Notes: generated by a model from the letters alone, not told the origin. 64,000 nt of DNA from JAAZVM01 sp041694155 (GCA_041694155.1 JASMTS010000006.1:213651-277650), one strand, 5' to 3'. Shown: positions 23,739-34,701, numbered from the stretch's first letter. Translations and numbers: made by a program.

Positions 23739-24575
23739 TTTGTTATATACATAAACATCTCTTTGAGGAAAAGGGAATGATATACCTTTTTTATCAAATG
23801 TTTTTTTGATATTTTCTAATAAATCCCATTTTAATGCCCAGTAATCTCATGATTTACAAAAAACTCTAAAGTTAAAAATAACTGCATTATCTCATAATTC
23901 ATTTAGAACTATAGTTAGTCATTCATCAACCAAAACTCTATTGTCTTTTTTTGCTATTTCTTCTAGTGTTTGTTTTACCAAGTCTATATCATCGTTATAA
24001 CTAACTCAAACTTGTAAGTCTAGTCTTCTTATAGGTTCTACAGAGTAGTTTGTCATAGATGCATTACTAAGCTCTGAATTTGGGATTATTATTATTTTTT
24101 TGTCAGGTGTTACCAAGACTGTATTAAATATATGTATTTCTTTTACTGTTCATCAATATCAAGCTGCTTCAATATAATCTCAAATACTATAAGGCTTCAA
24201 AAAAAGTATCATTACACCTCATGCAAAATTTTGTAGAGTACCTGATAATGCCATACCTATAGCTAATCATGCAGCAGCTAACATTGCTACAAATGATGTA
24301 GTTTGTACTCATACTATTCAAGCAGCACTTATAACTACTAATACTTTTAATATGATTATAAGTAAACTACTAATAAATGATTCTAGCATTGGATCTAATT
24401 CAGCTTTGTCCATTATTCTAATCAAAGTCTTATCTATCATTTTTACTATTTTGAACCCTATCCATAACACAAGTAGTGCTCATAGTATTTTTGGTCAATA
24501 TGATATAGCTCATTCTATAGCAATATCTATATATTTTTGATAATCCATATTTGATAAGTTTATAACTTCATTCAT
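23736..24575 (-). CDS. mscS: Small-conductance mechanosensitive channel MscS
   Basis: 279 residues, the size of E. coli MscS. Three N-terminal membrane segments are followed by the pore-lining TM3 motif SFVAMLAAAGLAIGMALSG (about 100-118) with LQNFAGGVMIL after it. The beta domain with VKEIHIFNTVLVTPDKK and the C-terminal domain ending in F-P-F-P-Q-R-D follow. The channel opens under membrane tension and releases osmolytes. TM3 glycines are a mixture of GGT and TGA. The gene is divergent from the large surface protein. Confidence 0.93.
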
Positions 24576-24730
24576 ATTTTATTTATTAGTATTTATTTTC
24601 ATTATTCAACATATTAATAGAAATAAAATATATTTCAAGATTGTCTATAAAAAAAATAGTAATAAATATTTATTTTAAAACAAAAATAAATATACTTAAA
24701 ATATATAAATAATTATAAAAACTAAATGCT

Positions 24731-27700
24731 ATGAGTATTTTTAAAATACTAAGAGATTCTTTTTTAGTAATAATATTATCATTTTTGTTATTATCTGATA
24801 TTTATGCTAATCCAACTACAACATTTTATCCTACAAATGTTGTGGATTTATGATGAAATAGGTCATGGACTAATGTTGCTAATTTATCATGAGATACTAC
24901 AGGTACTTCTACAAATATAAGTCTTCCTAGAAATCAGTCTTCGAATCAATTACTTATAAATAATTTATGAATAGATTCTAGTGTTTTACCTAGTGATGCA
25001 CAAATAAACGGTATACAGGTTTTAATAGAGTGGCAGGCTAGTTCATGAAATATGACAGATGAAACTATACAACTTACAAAGGATTGAGTTAATACAGTTT
25101 GAGTAAATAGAGCAAGATGAGTTTGATGACCAAATACAAAAACTATAACATGATATTGATCTCCAACTGACTTATGGTGAACTACTTGGACACCAACAGA
25201 TATTTACTCTAACAATTTTTGAGCTATAATCAATTATACAAATTGAGGATGGTGGTTTTGAGGTACACAAGATGCAGATCTTTTTAGGGTAGGATTTATT
25301 ATTGATTATACACCAAATTATAACCCAGGTTGAACAAGTTCTAATATAAGTCTTTGGTTTAAAACTAATGAATGAACTAGTACATCTCTAGATTGATGAT
25401 GATTATCTACTTGGTATGATCAGTCATGAAATGCAAAAAATGCAGATAGTGTAGTTGACCCTACTTTTTTGAATAACTCTAATGATAATCTTAATTTTTA
25501 CCCTTTGGTAAATTTTGATTGAAGCCAATATTTGGAATGAACAAGCAATTGATGATATAGTAATTCATATGTTTCAGTTATAGTTCCAAATAATGATGTT
25601 AACTGAACTATTTCATGACAGGTTCCATTTTGATTGAATTGTAATACATGAATACTTAGTTCTTGAACATGTTGATTGCCTTTTTCTGGTTTGACTTTAG
25701 GTGCTTTTACTGTAGCTATAGCTGATGAAGTTATTACTCATGCTATTTGATCATCTACTAATTGGAGATCATCTCAAGTAGGTAATGCTAATTATTCAGC
25801 TAATAAGCCAATGCTTCTTACAGTTAATAGTAATGACTTGTCTCAAACTACTAGTATCTATGAAAAATGAATACAACTTGATAACTTTACTTCAAACAGT
25901 TATCAAACTTTGGAAAATGCAGATTTTACTATAGGTAGAAGTTCTGATGTTAATAACCCTTTTCCTTATGATTGAAAAATTGCAGAAATTATAAACTTTT
26001 CTGATTCATTATCTATTATTGATAAACAAAAAATAGAATCATACCTGGCTATTAAATATGGTATTACTTTATCAAATTGAGATATTGATTATTTGGATTC
26101 ATTATGAAATACAGTATATGATAGTACATTAAATACCAATTTTAATAATGATATATTTGCTATAGCAAGGGATGATATTTCTTGATTATGACAAGTAGAA
26201 TCAAAATCAGTTAATGATTCATGAATTGTTACTGTTAGATGACAATCTCAATGAACTAATCTTAATCCTAGCTTTTCATCAATTGATGATTTAGAATATT
26301 TATTTATATCAAATAATAATTCATCTAATACATGGGTTGATTACCCATGATTATCATGATATGACTTATTAGATCGTAATTGGATTGTTCAGGAAACATG
26401 AGATACTGGTTTGATTGATATCAATTTTGATGTTAATAATGCATTTTTTGATATACCAAACTTGAATTCTGGTAGTAATTATTATTTTATATATGATTCA
26501 AATAATGATTGACTATTTTCAGATGAGACACCTATTTCTATGAATAATTTATGATCAGATACTTGGTGAGTTCAATGAATAAATTTGTGAGATTGAAACA
26601 TTTTTACATTGGCAACAGAATCTTCTCCTAATAATATACCAACTGATATAATTTTATCAGATAATACTATAGAAGAAAATAATAATATTTGAGATAATAT
26701 TTGAACACTTAGTACTTCTGATTTGGATTTAGGAGATACTCATATATATAGTCTTGTTTCTTGAAATTGAGATGATGATAATAGTTTTTTTAGTATAAGT
26801 TGAAATAACTTAATTATTGATGAATCATCAGATTATGAGATAAAACCAAAATATAATATTAGGCTTCAAACAGATGATTTAAATGGCTGAGTATATCAAA
26901 AGCAGTTTCAGATTAATATATTAAATACTGCTGAGTCTATTAACTCTATTATTGATTTTGAAACTCCTTGAAAATATAGTGTTGTTTCATGAGTTTGGAA
27001 TAGAGATTGAAATGATGTTTTTGAATGAAGTTTTTCTTTGGAAAGCTGAAATGTATGACAAGCTAATACTCAAACTTGTTTTGAGGTAGAAAATACTTTT
27101 CAATGAATATGAACCATAGATTTTAAATATAGAGTTTCTAGTCAATCTGGATGAGATTTTTTGAGGTTTTATATAGATAATGTAGAACAACAATCTTGGT
27201 CTTGAGATATACCATGGTCTACTTATAATAAAAATGATATAAGTTCATGAACTCATACATACAAATGGTGTTATATAAAAGACTGATTTACAAATAGTCT
27301 TGATGATAAAGCTTATGTTGATTATATAACTTTTTATGATACTTTTCCAGACAATGATTCACCAAATATAGACAATACCAATTTTATTAATAATTCATTA
27401 CTACCATGATGAAACCATGATATAATAATTGATTATAGTGATATATGAACATGAATAAATAGTGACTCTGCTGTTTTAAAACTTTATAAATGGGATGGTT
27501 CTACATGGTGACCGAATATATCATCAAGTTATACAAATACCAATTCTATAACTAATTTTCAAGCAAATTATTCTATTGTTGACTTGGAATATTGAAGGTA
27601 TATGTATGAGTTTGAAATAAGGGATAATTATTGAAATAATACATTAATAAATCTAGAGTTTTATATAGATAAACCTGAATTTTATGTAAATACAGGATCT

Positions 27701-28057
27701 TATTTATCAAAGTTATGAGAAAATTATTCTGCTGATGAAATAGTTGTTACAGTTAAAACTGTTTGAGCTGCATTTGATGTAGAAATATTTAAGCAAGACG
27801 ATTTTGATGATAATAGATGAAATATTATTTTTGATTGGAACTGATCTCGTTGAGTAGGTTATGATATGAGCCCTTATAGTTCTATTAATTCTATACCTGA
27901 TAATCCAATATTAGGTTCTGAAATAAAAAATATAAATACAGATGGTAATCTTAATGAATATACTTATGTATTCAAAATATGAGCATTGATACCTGATGAG
28001 CAAGCCGCTGGTAATTACAGTATGAATCTTGGTTTTAATCTTATACTAGATTATTAA
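24731..28057 (+). CDS. Large secreted surface protein (LamG-like, DUF8202-like, cadherin-like)
   Basis: 1108 residues with a signal peptide (cleavage likely after L-S-D-I-Y-A near residue 27). Regions in order: an N-terminal beta-rich part (about 30-200); a segment with W-Y-D-Q-S-G-N-A-K-N-A, typical of concanavalin/LamG-like domains; LAIKYGITL followed by F-N-N-D-I-F-A-I-A-R-D-D-I-S-G, resembling the surface-protein domain catalogued as DUF8202 (about 435-520); a cadherin-like repeat with DLGDTHIYSLVSGNGDDDNS (about 670-740); and a jelly-roll domain with DFLRFYIDNV (about 740-875). No LPXTG or GlyGly anchor is visible at the C-terminus. A calcium-dependent adhesin or surface-coat protein is likely. 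It is flanked by terminators and is monocistronic. Confidence 0.75.
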
Positions 28058-28094
28058 AAATAAGACTTAGTAATATTACTAAGTCTTATTTTTA
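28056..28094 (+). terminator. Terminator of the large surface protein
   Basis: A long stem (AAAAATAAGACTTAGTAAT and its near-complete complement) begins at the stop codon and ends in T residues. Confidence 0.88.
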
Positions 28095-28148
28095 AATAAA
28101 ATTTGATTTTTATCTCAAAAAAAATAAAATACTTTCGCGATAAATTAA

Positions 28149-28224
28149 GGATTCGTAGCTCAGTTGGTAGAGCACTCGCCTCTTAAGCGATAGGTCCCGG
28201 GTTCGAACCCCGGCGAATCCACCA
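28149..28224 (+). tRNA. tRNA-Lys (anticodon CTT), CCA encoded
   Basis: A 76-nt cloverleaf: acceptor GGATTCG/CGAATCC, D arm GCTC-AGTTGGTA-GAGC, anticodon loop CTCTTAA giving CTT (Lys), and T arm CCGGG-TTCGAAC-CCCGG. The 3' CCA is encoded. The outermost anticodon-stem pair is a C-T mismatch. It reads AAG. Its GC content is far above that of the surrounding DNA, as expected for a tRNA. The 3' end overlaps one copy of a short direct repeat that borders the downstream cassette. Confidence 0.93.
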
Positions 28225-28233
28225 AATATTTAA
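28218..28233 (+). repeat. Left copy of a direct repeat at the tRNA-Lys 3' end
   Basis: TCCACCAAATATTTAA overlaps the tRNA CCA end. A second copy with one mismatch (TCCACCAAATACTTAA) lies at 30920-30935. Together they bracket three genes, as target-site or attachment-site repeats do. The repeat is short, and no integrase is present between the copies. Confidence 0.4.
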
Positions 28234-28242
28234 AATCGCATG

Positions 28243-28284
28243 AATAAGTCACTTTTACCTTTAATTAGGGAAGAGTGGCTTATT
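28243..28284. repeat. 10-bp inverted repeat after tRNA-Lys
   Basis: AATAAGTCAC (28243-28252) pairs with GTGGCTTATT (28275-28284) with one G-U and a 22-base loop. T-rich sequence follows. It probably terminates the tRNA transcript. Confidence 0.5.
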
Positions 28285-28372
28285 TTAATTTTGAGTTTTG
28301 GCTTAAACTACGGTTCGACCAAACCGATTGCTCTATTGTCTTTTCTAGTATAATAGTTTTACTTAACTTTTA

Positions 28373-29218
28373 ATGAAAAACTATATGAAAACATGAGAGA
28401 TAATTACCGATAAACATGGTAAAAAATGGAAATGGTCTTGAACAGCATTTTATGAATACAATAAACAGAGTATAGATGATTTAAGAAAGTATGGACTGGA
28501 TTATTTTATAAAAAAGAATAAGATACAAGTAACTAAAGCTATTTTTGATCTTTATTTTGATATTGCTCACTATGTATGACATAAAGCATTAAATGAACTA
28601 TATAGATGTTATAGAGTTTACACTAATTCTTTTTCTGGAGCATTGATAGAGAATGGTATTTCAATGTCTTTTGGTGATTTTAAAGAGAATCATGATATTA
28701 ATGAGGTATTAAATATTACAACTCTACAAGATTTAGATATTGATAAAATTGATTATATTAATTCTTGACATATTTGATCTGTTTTAAATACTTTATGAAG
28801 AAAAGAATCTGAATATTGTATTAATACATCATTATTTTTTCAAATAATGATGGAGACTATTATAAATGATACTATTAGTGATTTAAATATCGAAAGTGAT
28901 TTTAAATTATATTTAAAGAAGAATAAGTTTAAAAAATGTTTTTATTCTAAGTGGAGTTTTATATTGGAAAAGTTTAATGCAGATAAAGAAAAAAAATTAT
29001 TCGATGATTACTTTAATAATATTTATAAATGAATTAGAATTCCTACAGTTCATCCAGAGAAGAGATTGTGATTAAGGGATATATTTTTATTAGATAAACT
29101 ATGGAACTGAGAAAAAGAATTAAAAAGATTAGAAAAAGAATGATTTAATATAGAAAATATAAATAATATAAATAGATTAAAAGAAATGCAAGATTTACTT
29201 AATTATTTAGATATATAA
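28373..29218 (+). CDS. Unknown protein, first gene of the tRNA-Lys cassette
   Basis: 281 residues, no signal peptide or membrane segment, strongly charged. I do not recognise the family. It begins with a basic, aromatic stretch (TDKHGKKWKWSGTAFYEYN). A central helical region contains YFDIAHYVGHKALNELYRCYR, and the C-terminal third is a K/E/N-rich helical region ending in LKEMQDLLNYLDI. The stop codon overlaps the ATG of the next gene (TAATG), so the two are translationally coupled. A possible -10 TATAAT lies at 28349-28354, with TTGCTC 15 bases upstream of it. The context with nucleotide kinases suggests a role in the same process, but no function can be assigned. Confidence 0.75.
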
Positions 29219-29796
29219 TGATTATAGGATTAGAGTGATGAATATGTTCCTGAAAAACAACAATATCAAAATTATTAGCTGAACAACTTAATTGAATTTT
29301 TGTTGAAGAACATACTCCAAGAATAAAAAATAAAGAGGCTTTTAATTTAGACTTTAAATCAGAACTAGACTTTAAAAAGACATTTAATTATTTTTTAGAT
29401 GTTGAACTAGAAAGAAACTTAAATTTAGATAAAAATAAGATTTATATATTTGATAGGACTGTTTATAGCTTATTATGATTTGCTTATGCTAAATGAAAAA
29501 TTGATAAATTAAATTATTTAGACACTATTAATGATAATGAATATAAATCAAAAGTAGAAAAAATAGACTTTATTTTTATTATAGATATTGATAATAATGA
29601 TAGAATTCATAGATTAAATAATGATATTTTTAGAAAAAATAATACTCCAGAATTATTTTATAGATGTGATTTTAATAAATATAATAACTGTTATTTAAAA
29701 AATATTAATCATAGTAAAAAGTTCTATATAAATTGAAATGACTCAATAGAAAATATTTTAAATTTTATTTTAAAAACAATATGAAAAAATATTTAA
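29218..29796 (+). CDS. P-loop nucleotide kinase, dTMP-kinase/dNK-like
   Basis: 192 residues. It begins IIGLEGGICSGKTTISKLL: Walker A with three TGA glycines, and E-G-G-I-C-S-G-K-T is close to the thymidylate-kinase and deoxynucleoside-kinase pattern. FVEEHTPR near residue 35 and IYIFDRTVYSLLGFAYA near 85 correspond to the D-R-Y/E-R-S motif of those families. FIFIIDIDNNDRIHRL fits the LID entry. It should phosphorylate a nucleoside or NMP. The substrate-binding residues are unusual, so the exact substrate is open. It overlaps the next gene by 16 bases, which hints at a joint pathway with the NDP-kinase domain encoded there. Confidence 0.75.
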
Positions 29797-30773
29797 ATTT
29801 TATTCTATTAAAACCAGACTTATTAAATAGGAATTTAGAAGAATCTGTAAAATCAGAATTAATAGATAAAGGTATTACTATTCTTTATGAATGAAATAAA
29901 ATACTAGATACTGATGATATTTATTGCCTATATGGATTTTTAAAAAATAAACCTTTTTTTTCTTCATTAGAAAAAAGCTTAATTCAAAAAAAAATAATTT
30001 ATTATGTAGTTTCATCAGATTATAATTTTGATTTTTTTGATAAAATTATATGAGTAACAAATCCTAATTTAGCAGAGAAAGAATCATTAAGAAATAAATT
30101 TTGATTATCTATTTTAGAAAATTCTATACATTCATCAAAAAAATATTTAATTATAAAAGAAATAAAACATTTTCTTAATAAAGTTGATTTTGATGAATTA
30201 TTAAAATTACTAAATAATTTTGATTCTGAGAATAAAATAATATTACATTGATGATCTACTTCAGAATATTGTGATAATAATTTAAATTTTTATAATACAA
30301 TATTATCTGATTATGTTGAAGAAGAAGATAATGTATTATATATTCCATTTGCTTGATATAATAAAGATTGGAATGCAGAAAAGATTAGTAATAACCTATA
30401 TAAGTTTTTATGAAAAAAATATAACATAATTTTGTGAAATATTGAAAATTTAGATAATCAAATTTTAGATTCAAAATATATTTATATAAATTGATGAGAT
30501 TATAAAAAATTATATAATTATATTTGATATTTAAAAGACAAAAAACATTTATTTTTTTGAAAAAATATTGTTTGAGTTTCTGCTTGAGCGAATATATTAG
30601 CAAAATATAGTTATTCAAATGATTATCAAGAAATATTTGACTGAATTTGATTACTAGATCTAAAAACTATATGTCATTTTAATTGAGATGATAAACTAAT
30701 TAAAATTCTAAAAACTAAATGAGAAGATATTGATATTATTACTTTGAAAGAAAAAGAAATAGTTTTATTATAA
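29781..30773 (+). CDS. Fusion: nucleoside diphosphate kinase domain + peptidase-E/S51-like domain
   Basis: 330 residues. The N-terminal part (about 1-140) aligns by eye with the Ndk encoded at 60074-60520: FILLKPDLLNRNL against LILLKPDTVERGL, FLKNKPFF against FLADKPFF, VTNPNLAEKESLRNKFG against ATNPAEALPGSIRGDFG, and ENSIHSS against ANIIHAS. The phosphate-accepting histidine is therefore kept. The C-terminal part (about 150-320) has I-I-L-H-G-G-S-T, FAGYNKDW and GVSAGANILAKY near residue 272, a G-x-S-A-G-A nucleophile elbow like dipeptidase E and cyanophycinase (family S51), then GIGLLDLKT. The reaction of the fusion is unknown. It shows no frameshift. Confidence 0.75.
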
Positions 30774-30919
30774 ATACTATTAAATAGACTGATATACTAA
30801 TTTAAAAAATTATAATTTATTTTTTTAAATAAGATAGTATAAATTCTATAAAATTAAACAATCAATATTTAAAATTTTTTTAGAATCTCTATTTTAATAT
30901 AATTAGGTGTTATTCATGT

Positions 30920-30935
30920 TCCACCAAATACTTAA
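30920..30935 (+). repeat. Right copy of the direct repeat, end of the cassette
   Basis: TCCACCAAATACTTAA, one mismatch from the copy at the tRNA-Lys 3' end (28218-28233). The rest of 30774-30919 is AT-rich and holds no gene that I can support. Confidence 0.4.
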
Positions 30936-30939
30936 TTTT

Positions 30940-30972
30940 AAAAAAGTAAGCTTTTATAAGCTTACTTTTTTA
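30940..30972. terminator. Bidirectional terminator
   Basis: A 13-bp stem AAAAAGTAAGCTT (30941-30953) with its complement at 30958-30970. It sits between the cassette and the convergent cupin-like gene and overlaps the latter's stop codon. Confidence 0.85.
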
Positions 30973-31311
30973 TATTTCTACATCTATCAATATAAAATCA
31001 GTGTTTTCTTTTGTGACTATTTTATATATTCATTCTTCATCATATCTAATATGATCTTTTTCTTTTAGTGATTCTCAGTTTATATTAACATTTCATTTAT
31101 TCATGTATAAAAATAGTCATCTTCATTTTTTTATTTCATATTCAAAAGTATTTTCTTCATTATATATTCATCTATAAACTTCTACATTAGCATTTAAAAA
31201 TCATACTGGTTTATTTATATCTCATGTTACTAGTAGATTTAATTTATTATATATTAGTATTACTTTTATTCAGATAAAATATAATAATATTGACTTTGTA
31301 TCTAAAAACAT
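30970..31311 (-). CDS. Small cupin-like protein (pirin/YhaK C-terminal type)
   Basis: 113 residues, all beta-rich. The C-terminal half reads G-L-F-L-Y-M-N-K-G-N-V-N-I-N-G-E-S-L followed by KEKDHIRYDEEGIYKIVTKENTDFILIDVEI. This resembles the C-terminal cupin barrel of pirin/YhaK proteins, in which the metal-binding N-terminal barrel is a separate domain. That barrel is missing here, so the protein would be a stand-alone, probably non-metal cupin. The assignment rests on this one pattern. It is monocistronic and divergent from the AAA+ gene. Confidence 0.55.
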
Positions 31312-31366
31312 TATAAACAATAATTGCACTTTTAAATAAGTGTTTTTAAAAATTATTTTTGTTATT

Positions 31367-33136
31367 ATGAGCTGATTGAATGGGAAAGCAGTAGCTCTTT
31401 TGGAACATAAAGAGCAATGAGCTGTAAATAATAACGAAAGGAGGGAAGAACAAAGTGATATTTTAGTAAATGAAACTAAAAATAGAGTTTGTCATACTAT
31501 TGAGTTGGATGAGATACATCCACTAGAGCAAGATTTCATCGATGAAATGAACAAAGAAATAATTTGACAAGATGAAGCAAAATCTATAGTTGCTCAATTA
31601 GTAAAAAACTCTGTATTATGAACTAAGCCAAAAAAATGACCTTTGGGTGTATTATTTTTTTCTGGTCCTACTTGAGTAGGTAAAACTGAAATAGTAAAAT
31701 GTATATCAAAAGTATTGATGTGATATGAAAATTGATTTACAAAAATAAATTGTGAATCATATCAAGAATCTCATAGTAAGAGGCAGTTATTTTGAGCTCC
31801 ACCTTCTTATGTTTGATATTGAGATCCAACACCTTTAGACCCTAAAGTAATAGATTGATATTATGATTGAGCTAAAAAAGCTTGAACATTACATGAATCT
31901 ATAAGGCATATGCCAGGTTTTAATATAATATTATTTGATGAATTTGAAAAAGCGCATCCAGATGTTGCTCAATCATTATTATGAATATTAGATGAATGAA
32001 AAGTTACTTTTTGAGATGGTAAAACATGATATTTTAAAAATTCTATAATTGTTTTTACTTCTAACATATGACAAAAGGAAATAGAGGAAACACAATCAAA
32101 ACAAAGTATTGGTTTTGTTGAAACAAGTTCTAAAGAACAAGAAAAAAGTAATTCTCAACTAATAAACGATGCAATCAAAGAAAGATTTTCACCTGAATTT
32201 AGATGAAGAGTAGATAAATTTGTAGAGTTTGAATCTCTAACTAGAGAAGATGCTCTAAAAATAGTAAAAATTCAAGAACAAAAATTAAATCAACACTACA
32301 AAGAGTATTATAGAGCTATGACTCTTTCTATAAGTCTTTGAGATAATATTATAGATTCAATAATTGATAATTGATACAATCAAAAATCATGAGCTAGGTG
32401 ATTAATCTGATCTTTTGAAAAACATGTAGAAAATAATCTTATAAACTTGTTTAATTCTGATAGTTTTCAACAATTCTATTATATTAAATCACCAATAGAA
32501 GTATTTATAGATATAAAAGATAATAAACCTATATATAAAATCTTTGTAGAAGAATGAAATAATAATACTAAAGAAGATATCAGTGAATCTAAAGAAATAC
32601 AACAAAATTCTCACAATAACTTGGTATTTTTTGAAGGTATAAATTTAGATAAAATTAGATGATTAAATGAATTATTAAGAGAATATATATCGTTATATAA
32701 TTTACATATAGATGATTGAGACACTGATTTTTCAAATGATCTTGTTCAAATGGAAAAAACATTCACAGATTTATGACTTTCTTCAGGTGATATAAAATTT
32801 TTGAGAAATTGTTCAATGGTAGAACTTTTATCAGATGTAACTGCATTGGGTAGGTTTGACTTTTTAGAAGACCATAAAAATAATTTTTACCCGCTTAGTC
32901 AAAGAGTTGTTTATAAATATGTTGAAAATAAAGTTATTAACTATGTAAATGAAAATTGATTAGAAGTTATAAAGCCACATATTATTGTAGATCAAGTATG
33001 AGGTTATCTATCTGAAAAATATTTTTGAGGTCAAAACCTTAATACAAAACAAATATTTGAAATAGTTTATTTTATATGAAAAGCATATTCTGAAAAATAT
33101 AATGTTATGATAGATATGGATGATTATATAGATTAA
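31367..33136 (+). CDS. Single-ring AAA+ unfoldase, ClpA/ClpC D2-like, with new C-terminal region
   Basis: 589 residues. After about 55 N-terminal residues without a Clp N-domain or D1 ring comes one AAA+ module: IIGQDEA (about 64), Walker A GPTGVGKTE (about 99), pore loop GAPPSYVGYG (about 145), Walker B IILFDEFEKAH (about 186), sensor 1 FTSNIG (about 230), arginine finger FRGRVD (about 283) and sensor 2 GARG (about 342). Between sensor 1 and the arginine finger is SIGF (about 246), where ClpA and ClpC carry the I/V-G-L/F loop that docks ClpP. Residues about 385-589 are a helical region I cannot place. ClpP is not in the window. Confidence 0.8.
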
Positions 33137-33152
33137 TAATTAAATTTATTTT

Positions 33153-33198
33153 GAAAATCTCTTATTAGTAATATAATTGCTAATAAGAGATTTTATTT
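33153..33198 (+). terminator. Terminator after the AAA+ gene
   Basis: A perfect 15-bp stem AAAATCTCTTATTAG (33154-33168) with its complement at 33180-33194, followed by a T-rich tail. Confidence 0.88.
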
Positions 33199-33212
33199 TA
33201 TACGAAAAAACT

Positions 33213-34274
33213 ATGGTTTTTAATTTTAGGTCAATATTTGAATTTATTTTTAAATCATTTGATGTAGCTTGAGATACAAAGTTATTAGAAAAATTTGAGA
33301 ATGATTGAATTAGGTTCTTAATTCTTATAAAAAGACATTGGATATATAGTATATTACACTCTTGGAGAGTTATTTTAGTTATAAAGGTATGACTTATAAA
33401 TGTATACTTACTTACTTTTGCTAATAATAATATAGAATTATTACCTTCTATAATAGCTGCTTTTTTATTTATAAATATTATTTATTGGGTTTTTATTGTT
33501 ATATTATTTATTTATAAATTTTATGAAATAAATTGAAGTAATCCTTATATTGAAGATATACATTCTGCTATTAAAAAAAGTAAAAAAAGTGATAGACTAT
33601 TTACTAGATTTTTTAATCAAACAATTTTCTTGTTTCTTGTTTTATTTGGTTTAACTATTTTTACTTTTGTTACTTCAATCATAGCTTTAGTTAGTTGATG
33701 AGCTTATTGATTTTGAGTATGAATACTCAATAGTTTTTTACTACTTGGACAGACTATGCTTTTTTTCTGATATTTGAAAAAAATGATCAATCAAGAAATG
33801 GACTTCAAGATAGTTATACCATGACAAATAATTTTTTACAATCAAAGATGAATACTTTGAGATAGTCAAAGTATGAATTCCCGTAAAATTAAAACTATGA
33901 ATAGTTCTTATAGGTGACTATTAGGTTCATTTTTTAATTACTGAGATATAATAGTTTTATCAGAATGAGATCAAAAAGATAATTGAGAAATGACTATGGA
34001 TTATATATGAAGCCCTATAAAAACTCTTAAAGAGGCAGAAAAAGTATTAAATAACAATCTTTTGCAAATGGAGAAAGATGTTAATGTTTTTTTGAAAAAA
34101 TTGAAAAATGAAATATGAATAGCTGATATTAATTCAAAAGAAAATAAGGACAAATTAAGAGAATATATATTAAATAATGAGTCAAAAATAAAAGATATAT
34201 TTGATAAATGAGATGATGAGATAAAAAGTGAAATAAGAGAAATGTATATTTTATTACAAAAAGATAAAAATTAA
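33213..34274 (+). CDS. Membrane protein with bacterial PH-like domain
   Basis: 353 residues. Two membrane hairpins (about 55-115 and 145-205) are followed by a soluble part. Residues about 215-290 (MDFKIVIPGQIIFYNQRGIL, then LLGSFFNYGDIIVLSEGDQ) have the strand pattern and F-N-Y-G-D-I motif of bacterial PH (bPH2/YdbS-type) domains. The C-terminus (about 290-353) is a charged coiled coil. The function is unknown. It has its own terminator and short intergenic spaces, so it is probably monocistronic. Confidence 0.7.
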
Positions 34275-34281
34275 ATCTAAT

Positions 34282-34320
34282 AAAAATAGACTAGTTTAAT
34301 GCTAGTCTATTTTATTTTTT
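34282..34320. terminator. Bidirectional terminator
   Basis: A 12-bp stem AAAATAGACTAG (34283-34294) with its complement at 34302-34313 and a T tract. It overlaps the stop codon of the convergent HxlR gene. Confidence 0.85.
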
Positions 34321-34631
34321 GGCATATTATCTTTTGCCCAATCACTAATTGACTGTATATGACATGATAAAGATTCTCACTTTTTTGTAAGACAATAAAT
34401 CGCTTTCATAGGTTTTTCAGACAATATTTTTTTCTCTATAAATCATTGCTCTTGTAATTCTTTTAATCTATTAGAAAGTATTCTAGGATTAACTCATGTA
34501 AGGTTTTTTTCTATATCTGAATACGATTTACATCAATCACTAATAGATTTTATTATTATCAATATCCATTTTTTAGATAAAAATCCCATAAAGTCTAAAA
34601 AAGGACAAAAGTTTTTTTGGTTATCACTCAT
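34302..34631 (-). CDS. HxlR-family winged-helix transcriptional regulator
   Basis: 109 residues. Family features: the N-terminal CPFLDFMGFLSKKWILIII with the conserved cysteine and the K-W-x-L-x-I-I core, FTSY-like S-Y-S-D-I-E-K-N-L, the recognition helix V-N-P-R-I-L-S-N-R-L-K-E-L, the wing EKKILSEKPMKAIYCLTKKG and the C-terminal S-D-W-A. HxlR proteins often sense thiol or aldehyde stress through the N-terminal cysteine, and this one has it. The gene is alone, terminated by TAG, and no regulated partner can be named. Confidence 0.9.
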
Positions 34632-34701
34632 AAAAGGGGACTTAATTATCAATTAATTATATATTTTTAATATTATAATTAAAAATATATAATTTTCAAA
34701 C

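Noticed and set aside
30385..30618. Minus-strand ORF of 77 codons
   Set aside because: It is antisense to the S51-like domain, whose sense frame has recognisable motifs.
31434..31446. Strong Shine-Dalgarno-like AAGGAGGG inside the AAA+ gene
   Set aside because: The GTG and ATG behind it are out of frame with the conserved protein and open no ORF; it encodes K/R-R-E residues by chance.
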